Of a stretch of 27,873 bases of DNA, positions 1 through 7,221 are shown piece by piece. The position numbers were made by a program, and so were the translations under genes. The stretch spans positions 1 to 27,873 of the forward strand of contig JBBSNI010000018.1 of NCBI GenBank assembly GCA_038232695.1. The letters run 5' to 3'. The notes below the pieces were generated by a model that saw only the letters and a list, made by a program, of their open reading frames with translations, searched no databases and had not been told where the DNA came from. This DNA is from JAJNNC01 sp038232695 (lineage in GTDB: Bacteria > Bacteroidota > Bacteroidia > Cytophagales > Cyclobacteriaceae). Positions within the stretch are counted from its first letter, which is position 1; every line of letters starts with the position of its first letter.

Positions 1-73
1 TATCCATGCGGGGCATATCCATGCGGGGCATATCCATGCGGGGCATATCCATGCGGGGCATATCCATGCGGGG
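1..73. repeat. 15-bp minisatellite, about 4.9 copies, cut by the window edge
   Basis: The unit TATCCATGCGGGGCA is repeated without error from the first base. There are four full copies and a fifth that ends after 13 bases at position 73, and the array may continue to the left. All six frames are open through the unit, so it could lie inside a coding region or be non-coding. Its right end lies a few bases from the REP-like repeat that starts at 80. No spacers are present, so it is not a CRISPR array. Confidence 0.95.
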
Positions 74-79
74 AATGAT

Positions 80-133
80 CGTGTGCATTAATGGCAGACC
101 TCCGGTCTGTCTCATGCGGTAAAGTTTTGTCGC
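80..133. repeat. REP-like dispersed repeat, copy A
   Basis: These 54 bases align without gaps to 14565-14618, with 42 identical positions by hand count. The core is a short palindrome, AGACC-TCC-GGTCT (96-108). The other copy has a second hairpin just to its left, whereas here that side is occupied by the 15-bp minisatellite. It lies downstream of the minus-strand gene ending at 183. It resembles REP-type intergenic palindromes; no transposase is visible in the window. Confidence 0.7.
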
Positions 134-182
134 TTACTGCTATGCGGTTAAATTCCTGGTAAGGATTGCCCGTTTTGCCTTT

Positions 183-1430
183 TTAACTTTCAACTTCTTC
201 AGCCAGCAGCTTCTCCATCAACACATTAAATTCCTCTGCAAACTGCTCATAATACACGCCCGTGCCCGGGCCGCTAAAGCCGGTGTGGATGTTGCGCACT
301 TTGCCGTTTTTGTCGATGAAAATAGAGGTAGGAAAAGACATCACATGGTTGAGCATGGGCAGCGTCCGGGCAGCGGCTTCCTTGTCGGAAGTGCCGGCGA
401 TCAGGAAGTCGTAAGGCACGCCTAATTTGTCGATCATTTTCTGTACCCGGCTGCTGGCATAGGCAAAATCATCTTTGCGCTCGTAAGCCAGTCCAATGAT
501 CTCTACCGGCTCGTCACGGTGCTTCCTGTACCAGTCGGTGTAGAACTTGGTTTCGTCCATACAGTTGGGGCACCAGGTGCCGAAGATCTGTACGATCACT
601 ACTTTGCCCTGATATTTCTCGTCGCTCAAAGAAACCATCTCCCCTTTCAGGTTAGGAAAGGTAAAATCTATTTCGTCGTAGCCTTCCTTTAGGTAAGTAA
701 GTTCGTTGGCGTCGGGCAGTTGAGCGTTGGCATCCCGGCGGGCAGTCCAGGTGGTATGATAGCTTTTGCCTGACCAGTAATCGCCTTGCAGCGTACTGTC
801 ATTTTGCAAGGTGGCTTTAAAGAGGAAAGCATGTTCTCCGTCGAAAGCGCTCAGCATCATCTGCCTGCCTTCTACGTTGCCTTCCAGGAAACGATAGTCG
901 CCGGTAGTGGTCAGAAAGGAGCCCGTCAGGTGGTCGCCATCTTGCTCAAACACACCGACCGACAGCAGCGAGTCGTCTTCAAAATTAACCGCCCATTTGC
1001 CTGTTACATCGGCTGGTTTTTCGGAAGCCGTCCGGATAAAACGGTAGTCTTCACCATGCGTGGCGGCAAAGGGTAAGGCGTAGTCTTCCACATAGTTTTT
1101 CGTCCACGTACCCTTGAGTTTCTCACCTTCAATTTTGGCGGTAATTTCAGTATCAAAAAAGAGCATCGGTATCTTCACCGAGTCGCCAGTGACGGAGACT
1201 TCATCAAGCAGAATCCGCTCTTCTCCATTGCGCAAATAAGCCTGGTAAGCGGTGCTGTCGCCGGTGCTTATTTCAAAGGTAAAGGGCAGCGTTTGCTCCT
1301 GCATCTCGAGCGTAGCGCGCCAGACGCCCGGCGCAAGCGTAGCTGTTTTTGGGTCGGAAGTTTGGCAGGCGATCGTTCCTAAAAGAAGAATGGCTGGCCA
1401 GTAAGGTAGGAGTGTTGACAGGTTTCGCAT
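183..1430 (-). CDS. TlpA/ResA-like thioredoxin-fold lipoprotein
   Basis: Probably an envelope-anchored thiol-disulfide oxidoreductase. Numbering from the longer in-frame start at 1454, a hydrophobic stretch ends in a lipobox-like GTIAC with Cys30. A beta-rich N-terminal region of about 230 residues follows, with similar motifs occurring twice (GxWxxxFEDD, LxGSF/LxGTW). A C-terminal thioredoxin-like domain (about 263-423) carries the active site WCPNC (C295, C298) and the cis-proline loop FPTSIFID (P375). I chose the ATG at 1430, which gives a normal lipoprotein signal (415 residues); the start at 1454 adds eight residues. The lipobox is imperfect (Thr at -3), so lipidation is inferred. In this family the domain reduces cytochrome c or other exported thiol proteins, but the partner here is unknown. 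It is transcribed away from the dcw operon. Confidence 0.85.
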   Translation of the reverse strand: MRNLSTLLPYWPAILLLGTIACQTSDPKTATLAPGVWRATLEMQEQTLPFTFEISTGDSTAYQAYLRNGEERILLDEVSVTGDSVKIPMLFFDTEITAKIEGEKLKGTWTKNYVEDYALPFAATHGEDYRFIRTASEKPADVTGKWAVNFEDDSLLSVGVFEQDGDHLTGSFLTTTGDYRFLEGNVEGRQMMLSAFDGEHAFLFKATLQNDSTLQGDYWSGKSYHTTWTARRDANAQLPDANELTYLKEGYDEIDFTFPNLKGEMVSLSDEKYQGKVVIVQIFGTWCPNCMDETKFYTDWYRKHRDEPVEIIGLAYERKDDFAYASSRVQKMIDKLGVPYDFLIAGTSDKEAAARTLPMLNHVMSFPTSIFIDKNGKVRNIHTGFSGPGTGVYYEQFAEEFNVLMEKLLAEEVES

Positions 1431-1517
1431 CGTTGTTTTGTTAAACCATACCAACGCAAAACAGACGAGAGTGTTGGAATATTTTTGGTGGCTAAATTAA
1501 AAAAGAAAGCGTAAGTT

Positions 1518-1546
1518 TAAAGCTATCCCGCCTGGCAACTGACAAA
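1518..1546 (-). promoter_or_regulatory. Putative promoter of the thioredoxin-fold lipoprotein gene
   Basis: Read on the minus strand there is TTTG (1546-1543), 17 bases, then TAGCTTTA (1525-1518). This matches the Bacteroidota pattern of a -33 TTTG and a -7 TAnnTTTG with one mismatch. It would give a leader of about 80 bases before the ATG at 1430. It is a pattern match only. Confidence 0.4.
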
Positions 1547-1570
1547 AAGGCATGGTCAGCGTTAGCGAAT

Positions 1571-1612
1571 ATACACACCCCGTGTATCCCATTTACTAAT
1601 ACTTGTTAGTAA
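1571..1612. promoter_or_regulatory. Two adjacent operator-like palindromes
   Basis: ATACAC-ACCCC-GTGTAT (1571-1587) has perfect 6-bp arms. TTACTAA-TACTTG-TTAGTAA (1593-1612) has perfect 7-bp arms around a 6-bp centre, a layout common for dimeric repressor operators such as those of TetR-family proteins. They lie in the divergent region between the lipoprotein gene and mraZ, just upstream of the putative lipoprotein promoter. No regulator gene is nearby, so the binding protein is unknown. The AT-rich stretch from 1613 to 1750 shows nothing else I can name. Confidence 0.4.
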
Positions 1613-1760
1613 AAAACCGCTTATATAATAACACGAATAACATAAAAATAACACGCATTACAAGTTTTACATGAATTTGTACTTTTTTTAAGTATACCCG
1701 TAAAAAAATAGCGTTTTAGCCCTTTTTTTTGAAAAAAATTGTAAGATTCCGGTGTAAAAA

Positions 1761-1778
1761 AGTGGGAGCCAGTGGGAG
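1761..1778 (+). promoter_or_regulatory. Probable MraZ operator (two GTGGGAG repeats)
   Basis: AGTGGGAG occurs at 1761-1768 and again at 1771-1778, an exact 10-bp spacing. A degenerate third element may be GGTGTAA at 1751. Characterised MraZ proteins bind direct TGGG-containing repeats with this kind of one-turn spacing upstream of their own gene. The site ends 18 bases before the -7 box at 1797, where a -33 element would be expected, which would suit autorepression of the dcw operon. Confidence 0.7.
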
Positions 1779-1796
1779 ATATTAGTTTTAATTTTT

Positions 1797-1804
1797 TAGC
1801 TTTG
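1797..1804 (+). promoter_or_regulatory. -7 promoter element of the mraZ/dcw operon
   Basis: TAGCTTTG matches the Bacteroidota -7 consensus TAnnTTTG at every fixed position. Transcription would begin around 1810 and leave a short leader before the ATG at 1825. No clear -33 TTTG is seen; that region holds the MraZ repeats instead. The position also argues against translation from the upstream in-frame GTG at 1804, which lies within the element. Confidence 0.55.
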
Positions 1805-1824
1805 TGTCAGAACATGCAGAATAC

Positions 1825-2301
1825 ATGGCAATTTTCACGGGTGAGTACGAATGTAAGATGGATGCAAAAGGGCGTCTTTTGTTTCCGGCTAAGCTCAGGG
1901 CCAAACTGCCCGAAGGCTCCCGGAACGAGATCGTACTGAGCCAGGGGTTCGAACCTTGCCTGACCATTTATTCTAAAGAAGAGTACCAGAAAGTTTTTGA
2001 GAAAGTCTCTTCTTTAAACCAGTTCAACCTGGAGCACCGAAAGCTGCAACGTAATTTTTTCAGAGGGAGCCTTGAGATAGAGCTCGACAACATGGGAAGA
2101 TTTTTAGTACCCAGACGTATGGCACAATACGCTAAGCTTGACAAGGATACACTCATCGTAGGCAGGGGCAATGTGCTCGAGCTTTGGAACCCGAAAGAAT
2201 ACGATCGCTATCTGCTCAACGACCCGGAAGAATATGCTATGCTGGCGCAGAAATTTTTAGACAACCGATTAGTTATTGCCGATGACCACACTATATCATA
2301 A
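1825..2301 (+). CDS. mraZ: MraZ, transcriptional regulator of the dcw cluster
   Basis: A DNA-binding protein of two tandem AbrB/SpoVT-like halves that forms rings and regulates its own operon. The start MAIFTGEYECKMDAKGR at 1825 is the family's typical N terminus. An in-frame GTG at 1804 would add seven residues with no family counterpart and overlaps the -7 box. Both halves carry the diagnostic DxxGR signature, DAKGR near the N terminus and DNMGR near the middle. The 158-residue length is normal for Bacteroidota MraZ. Two GTGGGAG repeats sit about 50-65 bases upstream. The gene overlaps rsmH by 20 bases, as expected for the first two genes of a dcw operon. Confidence 0.95.
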   Translation: MAIFTGEYECKMDAKGRLLFPAKLRAKLPEGSRNEIVLSQGFEPCLTIYSKEEYQKVFEKVSSLNQFNLEHRKLQRNFFRGSLEIELDNMGRFLVPRRMAQYAKLDKDTLIVGRGNVLELWNPKEYDRYLLNDPEEYAMLAQKFLDNRLVIADDHTIS

Positions 2302-3223
2302 ACCGGTGTTGCTGGAAGACAGCGTCAGCGGATTGGTCTGGAATCCGCAAGGCACTTATGTAGACCTGACCTTCGGCGGTGGCGGCCATGCCCGCGCCAT
2401 CCTGGACAGGCTCCGGGGCGGCCGCTTGTTTGCCTTCGATCAGGATGAGGAAGCCGCCACCAACGCCGCCGGTCTGGACCTTACTTTTATACAGGCCAAC
2501 TTCCGGTATATGAAAAGATATTTGAAGCTACACGGCATCCGGCAGGTAGATGGTGTGCTGGCAGACTTAGGTGTTTCCTCGCATCAGTTTGACGTCCCCG
2601 GCCGGGGTTTTTCTACCCGCTTCGAAGCCGGCCTGGATATGCGCATGAACCAGTCGTCCCACCTGACGGCGCAGCAGATCATAGAGACGTACGACGAAGC
2701 GCAACTGCAAAAAATATTGAGCCGCTATGGCGAAGTGAAAAATGCCAGAAGCCTGGCCAAAGCCATCGTAGCAGCGCGGATCAACCGCCCGGTCTGCACG
2801 GTAGAAGATCTGAAGGCCGTGTTGTCCAGGTTTGCGGCAAAAGGAAGAGAAGCCAAATACTATGCACAGGTATTTCAGGCGTTAAGGATAGAAGTGAACG
2901 ACGAGATGCGCGCCCTGGAAGAGATGCTGCTGCAAGCTACCGAACTGCTCGTGGTAGGCGGCAGGCTGGTTGTCATCGCTTACCATTCGCTCGAAGACAG
3001 GTTGGTCAAGAACATGATGACGAAGGGCAACTTGCAGGGAGAAACAGAACAGGATTTTTATGGTAACGTACGCAAACCTTTACAGTTGATCACCAAAAAA
3101 CCTATCGTTCCTTCCCCGGACGAATTAGCGCAAAATAAGCGGGCGCGCAGCGCCAAACTGAGAATAGCAGAGAAATTAGATGACAGCATTTTTTCTTCAT
3201 CCTTAAAAACTCAAAACCCATGA
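2282..3223 (+). CDS. rsmH: 16S rRNA m4C1402 N4-methyltransferase RsmH (MraW)
   Basis: A cytoplasmic SAM-dependent methyltransferase that modifies C1402 in the decoding centre of 16S rRNA. The start MTTLYHKPVLLEDSV at 2282 matches the family; a TTG two codons earlier is less likely. The SAM-binding motif FGGGGHA lies at about 31-37, followed by FDQD, the LADLGVSSHQFD loop with RGFS, and LDMRM. Near the C terminus are the conserved YHSLEDRLVK and NKRARSAKLR segments. At 313 residues it is full length. It starts inside the end of mraZ, and its stop overlaps the ATG of ftsL (ATGA), which points to translational coupling. Confidence 0.96.
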   Translation: MTTLYHKPVLLEDSVSGLVWNPQGTYVDLTFGGGGHARAILDRLRGGRLFAFDQDEEAATNAAGLDLTFIQANFRYMKRYLKLHGIRQVDGVLADLGVSSHQFDVPGRGFSTRFEAGLDMRMNQSSHLTAQQIIETYDEAQLQKILSRYGEVKNARSLAKAIVAARINRPVCTVEDLKAVLSRFAAKGREAKYYAQVFQALRIEVNDEMRALEEMLLQATELLVVGGRLVVIAYHSLEDRLVKNMMTKGNLQGETEQDFYGNVRKPLQLITKKPIVPSPDELAQNKRARSAKLRIAEKLDDSIFSSSLKTQNP

Positions 3224-3600
3224 AAACAGCCGTCAGAAAGAACACGTACAAAGCCAGGCAGAAAGCCAGCCGCGAAATACAGGAAAGCCTCTTTACCCGC
3301 ATAGAACGTTTCTTCCGCTTAGATGCCATAGAAGACGGTCTGCCCGTGCGCTTTGTACCTTATATTCTTTACTTTACGATGGTGGGCATTTTCTATATCG
3401 GCAACAGCCACTATGCAGACAAGACCATCCGGAAGATCACCAAACTGGATCAGGAAGTGGAAGACCTGCGCGCTGACTATACCACCATGAAAGCCGACTA
3501 TATGTATGACAGCAAACAGTCGGAAGTAGCCGCCAGGGTCAAAAAATTAGGACTGGTAGAAAGTGATACGCCGCCTTATAAAATTGTGGTTGAGAAATGA
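3220..3600 (+). CDS. ftsL: FtsL-like divisome protein
   Basis: A small bitopic division protein that, in characterised systems, pairs with FtsB/DivIC and FtsQ to recruit and activate FtsW-FtsI. The 126 residues comprise a basic cytoplasmic tail of about 45 residues, one transmembrane segment (about 46-64), and a periplasmic coiled-coil region with leucine and charged heptads (about 70-110). The C-terminal LGLVESDTPPYKIVVEK fits Bacteroidota FtsL-like proteins. FtsL is poorly conserved, so the name rests on size, topology and position between rsmH and ftsI. Both junctions are ATGA overlaps. Confidence 0.85.
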   Translation: MKTAVRKNTYKARQKASREIQESLFTRIERFFRLDAIEDGLPVRFVPYILYFTMVGIFYIGNSHYADKTIRKITKLDQEVEDLRADYTTMKADYMYDSKQSEVAARVKKLGLVESDTPPYKIVVEK

Positions 3601-5693
3601 ACATCAAAAACTCCATATTGCTCCGCGTCAGGGTGGTCTTTCTGCTGATCTTTGGGTTTGCCCTGGTCGTCGTCTTCAAGATCGCTAAGATCCAGTGGAT
3701 AGAAGGAGATAAATGGATACGCATGTCTCAGAAGATCGGGCTGCAATACAAACCGCTGAAAGCTACCCGCGGCAACATTTACTCCGACAATGGCAGCCTG
3801 CTGGCCACTTCGCTGCCTTTCTACCGGGTCGCTTTTGATCCCGTGGTAGCCGACCGCTCCCTCTACCGTAAAGAGATCGACTCGCTGAGCCTGCTGCTCT
3901 CCCGCCACTTCGGCGACCGCAGCGCCGCTGCTTATAAACAGCGTATCCAGGATGCACGCCTCTCCGGCAAGCGTTACCTGGTACTCAATACAAAAAAGAT
4001 CGGACACCTGGATAAGAAAAAGATGGAACAATGGCCACTCTTCCGGGCAGGCAGATACCGGGGTGGTGTGATCTTCGAGCAGGTAGACGAACGCTACAAA
4101 CCCTTCGGTTATCTGGGCGCCCGTTCTATTGGCTTTGTCAACGACAACCACCGGGGCGCCGGACTGGAGTACAGCTTCGACCGCTACCTCACGGGCAAAG
4201 ACGGCAAAGGGCTTTATCAGAAAATGGCAGGCGGCCACTGGAAACCGGTCTATAATGCCACAGAGATCAAACCCGAAGAAGGGCTGGATATTGAAACAAC
4301 GCTGGACGTCAACCTCCAGGATGTGACGCAGTCGTCGCTGCTGTCGGCGCTGCTCGATCACCAGGCAGACTTTGGCTGCGCGGTGGTCATGGAAGTACAA
4401 ACCGGGCAGATCAAAGCCATGTCTAACCTGACCCGGCGCAAAGACGGCCGCTATGCCGAAATATACAACTATGCAGTAGGCGGGCTTACCGAACCCGGCT
4501 CTACTTTTAAGCTGGCCTCGGTCATTGCTTTGTTCGAAGATACCAACCTAAGCCTGCAAGACTCGGTGGCTACCGGCAATGGTATCCGGCATTATTATGA
4601 CCGCGTCATGCCGGACTATAAGCATGGAGGGTTTGGCACCATCACTGTGCAGGAAGCTTTTGCCTATTCTTCCAATATTGCTATTTCCAGCCTGGTAGAC
4701 CATCACTTTGGCCTCAAGCCGGAACGATACATAGATTACCTGCAAGGCATGGGGCTTGCCAACCGGTCTGGTTTTCAGTTAGCGGGCGAAGGCGATCCTT
4801 ATATCCCTACCCCGGAAGATAAAAGCTGGAGCGGCGTGGCCCTGCCCTGGATGGCGATCGGCTATGGGCTTAAACTGACGCCCCTGCAAACGCTGACCTT
4901 TTATAACGCGGTAGCCAACCAGGGAAAAATGATACAGCCTATTATTGTAAAAAAGATCAAAAAGGCAGACCAAACAGTAGAGACTTTTCAGCCCGTCGTA
5001 CTCAACAAGAAAATTTGCTCTGACGAAACCCTGCAGAAAGTCAGGATCATGCTGGAAAGTGTGGTGGAACAAGGTACTGCCCGCAATATCAAAAACGATT
5101 ACTATAAAATTGCCGGCAAGACAGGTACTGCTAAAAAGCTCGTCGATGGAGAATACACCAAAACCTATTATACTTCTTTTGTGGGCTACTTCCCGGCAGA
5201 CCGCCCCAAGTACAGTTGCATTGTGGTGATAGACCATCCCAAAGGTTACCAGCAATATGGCAGCGATGTAGCCGCACCCGTGTTCAAAAATATTGCTGAT
5301 AAAATTTATGCCACCGACCTGGATATTCATGACCCGCTCCCCCGGCAGTTTGCCAGGGACAGCACAGGCCTCCCGCTGATGCAGGCTGGCAATTACCAGG
5401 ATCTGCAACAGATCTGTAAGACTTTGCAGCTAGAAAACCAGGCAGAGGAAACAGCCGAGTGGGTAAGAGCCGAACCGGACCAGCACAGCATTCGCTGGGA
5501 AGAAGATGAGGGGACGGCTTCCCGGCAATACGTGCCGGATGTGCGCGGTATGAGCCTGCGCGATGCGCTGTTCCTGTTAGAAAACCGGGGACTAAAAGTA
5601 GAATACAAAGGAAGCGGACGTATAGAAGAGCAGTCGCAGGAAGCAGGCAGCGAAGCCGTTGGAGGCAGCCACATTTTGTTAACGTTAGGATAA
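3597..5693 (+). CDS. ftsI: Septal peptidoglycan transpeptidase FtsI (PBP3-type) with C-terminal PASTA domain
   Basis: A class B penicillin-binding protein that crosslinks septal peptidoglycan with FtsW. Its layout is a short cytoplasmic N terminus, a transmembrane segment (about 11-29), a dimerisation/pedestal domain (about 50-220) with the conserved ATRGNIY motif, and a transpeptidase domain (about 255-575). All three active-site motifs are intact: STFK (S302-K305), SSN (358-360) and KTG (508-510). After a linker, residues 645-698 form one PASTA repeat (YVPDVRGMSLRDALFLLENRG). The 698-residue length is larger than enterobacterial FtsI (about 590) because of the tail, resembling SpoVD/PBP2x-type architectures. 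It overlaps ftsL by four bases, and murE starts four bases after its stop. Confidence 0.95.
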   Translation: MNIKNSILLRVRVVFLLIFGFALVVVFKIAKIQWIEGDKWIRMSQKIGLQYKPLKATRGNIYSDNGSLLATSLPFYRVAFDPVVADRSLYRKEIDSLSLLLSRHFGDRSAAAYKQRIQDARLSGKRYLVLNTKKIGHLDKKKMEQWPLFRAGRYRGGVIFEQVDERYKPFGYLGARSIGFVNDNHRGAGLEYSFDRYLTGKDGKGLYQKMAGGHWKPVYNATEIKPEEGLDIETTLDVNLQDVTQSSLLSALLDHQADFGCAVVMEVQTGQIKAMSNLTRRKDGRYAEIYNYAVGGLTEPGSTFKLASVIALFEDTNLSLQDSVATGNGIRHYYDRVMPDYKHGGFGTITVQEAFAYSSNIAISSLVDHHFGLKPERYIDYLQGMGLANRSGFQLAGEGDPYIPTPEDKSWSGVALPWMAIGYGLKLTPLQTLTFYNAVANQGKMIQPIIVKKIKKADQTVETFQPVVLNKKICSDETLQKVRIMLESVVEQGTARNIKNDYYKIAGKTGTAKKLVDGEYTKTYYTSFVGYFPADRPKYSCIVVIDHPKGYQQYGSDVAAPVFKNIADKIYATDLDIHDPLPRQFARDSTGLPLMQAGNYQDLQQICKTLQLENQAEETAEWVRAEPDQHSIRWEEDEGTASRQYVPDVRGMSLRDALFLLENRGLKVEYKGSGRIEEQSQEAGSEAVGGSHILLTLG

Positions 5694-5697
5694 AAAC

Positions 5698-7170
5698 ATG
5701 GCGATACTGAAAGACATATTGTACAAAGTTACCCTGGTCTCCGTGGCAGGCGATACCGGTATCAGCGTTGATATGGTACACTTTGACTCCCGCAAAGCCG
5801 AAGCAGGCAGCTTGTTTGTAGCTGTCTCAGGTACGCAGGTTGACGGGCACCGCTTCATCGCGCAGGCGGTGAGCCAGGGCGCCGGTGCGGTGGTCTGCGA
5901 GCGCCTGCCGGAAGTGATGCAGGACGAGGTCACCTATGTGCAGGTAGAGAACAGCGCCGAGGCTTTGGGTATCATCGCTTCTAATTTCTATGGCAACCCT
6001 TCTTCCCAACTGCAACTGGTCGGCGTGACAGGCACCAACGGCAAAACTACCGTCGTCACCCTGCTGCACCAACTGCTGATGAAGCTGGGCTACAAGACCG
6101 GGCTGCTCTCTACGGTCAGCAATAAGATCAACGATAAGCTGATTCCGGCTACGCATACCACGCCGGACGCCGTGCAACTCAACGCGCTGCTGGCGCAGAT
6201 GGTCAGAGAAGGTTGCACTCATGCCTTTATGGAGGTAAGCTCTCACGCCATCGTGCAGCAGCGGGTGGCGGGCATTACCTTTGCCGGAGCGGTATTTACC
6301 AACATCACACACGACCATTTAGATTACCACGAGACGTTTGACAACTATATACAGGCGAAGAAAAAACTCTTTGACGATCTGCCTAAGTCAGCCTTTGCGC
6401 TGGTCAACATAGACGACAAGCGGGGGCGTGTGATGGTGCAGAATACCAAAGCCCGCAAACATACCTATGCGCTCAAAAGCATCAGCAACTTCAAAGGCAA
6501 AGTGCTGACCAACTCCCTGCAGGGGCTCGAGCTGGAGATCAGCAGCAAAGATACCAATCCGCAAACGGTGTGGTTTACCCTCATCGGCGACTTCAACGCT
6601 TACAACCTGCTGGCCGCTTACGGGGTCGGCGTATTGTTAGGCGAAGACGTAAGCGAGGTACTCACGCAACTTTCAGAGGTAAAGCCCGCCACCGGCCGGT
6701 TCGATCAGATCATTTCTCCTACAGGTATTACCGCCATCGTGGATTATGCGCATACGCCGGATGCGTTGGAAAATGTGCTGAAGACGATCCAGAACGTGCG
6801 GACCAAAAATGAAAACGTGATCTGTGTGGTAGGCTGCGGCGGCGACCGCGACAAGACCAAACGCCCGGAGATGGCTGCCATTGCCGCCCGCCTGAGCGAT
6901 AAGGTCATCCTCACCTCAGACAACCCGCGCAGCGAAGACCCGGAACAAATTATCCACGATATGCAGGAGGGGATCGGGGCTTCGCAATACCGCAAGGTCA
7001 TCGCCGTTACCAACCGGAAAGAAGCCATCAAGACAGCCTGCATGATGGCCGAACCTAAAGATATTATTCTAATAGCAGGCAAAGGGCACGAAACGTACCA
7101 GGAGATCAAAGGCGTAAAATATGATTTTGACGATAAAAAAGTGATTCAGGAAATTTTTGAAGAACGATAA
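5698..7170 (+). CDS. murE: UDP-MurNAc-L-Ala-D-Glu ligase MurE, meso-diaminopimelate type
   Basis: A cytoplasmic ATP-dependent ligase that adds the third residue of the stem peptide. The three Mur-ligase domains are visible: an N-terminal UDP-binding domain with FDSRK (29-33), the ATP-binding P-loop TGTNGKTT (111-118), and a C-terminal domain. The conserved segment SSHAIVQQRV lies near 181-190, and the lysine-rich YIQAKKKLF near 218-225 contains the usual carbamylated lysine. DNPR (408-411) is the family's signature for meso-diaminopimelate, so the wall is predicted to be the Gram-negative type. It is full length at 490 residues. The stop codon overlaps an ATG that opens a seven-codon frame (7170-7193) before mraY. 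Confidence 0.97.
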   Translation: MAILKDILYKVTLVSVAGDTGISVDMVHFDSRKAEAGSLFVAVSGTQVDGHRFIAQAVSQGAGAVVCERLPEVMQDEVTYVQVENSAEALGIIASNFYGNPSSQLQLVGVTGTNGKTTVVTLLHQLLMKLGYKTGLLSTVSNKINDKLIPATHTTPDAVQLNALLAQMVREGCTHAFMEVSSHAIVQQRVAGITFAGAVFTNITHDHLDYHETFDNYIQAKKKLFDDLPKSAFALVNIDDKRGRVMVQNTKARKHTYALKSISNFKGKVLTNSLQGLELEISSKDTNPQTVWFTLIGDFNAYNLLAAYGVGVLLGEDVSEVLTQLSEVKPATGRFDQIISPTGITAIVDYAHTPDALENVLKTIQNVRTKNENVICVVGCGGDRDKTKRPEMAAIAARLSDKVILTSDNPRSEDPEQIIHDMQEGIGASQYRKVIAVTNRKEAIKTACMMAEPKDIILIAGKGHETYQEIKGVKYDFDDKKVIQEIFEER

Positions 7171-7221
7171 TGGAAGCCAGAGACGGGCCATGATCATGCA
7201 TTCCGTACCAAGCCAAAAACT

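Noticed and set aside
1..73. CRISPR array
   Set aside because: The 15-bp units are contiguous and have no spacers.
1804..1824. GTG start for mraZ giving seven extra residues
   Set aside because: It overlaps the -7 promoter box, and the family N terminus MAIFTGEYECK begins at 1825.
2276..2281. TTG start for rsmH two codons upstream
   Set aside because: The ATG at 2282 gives the standard N terminus.
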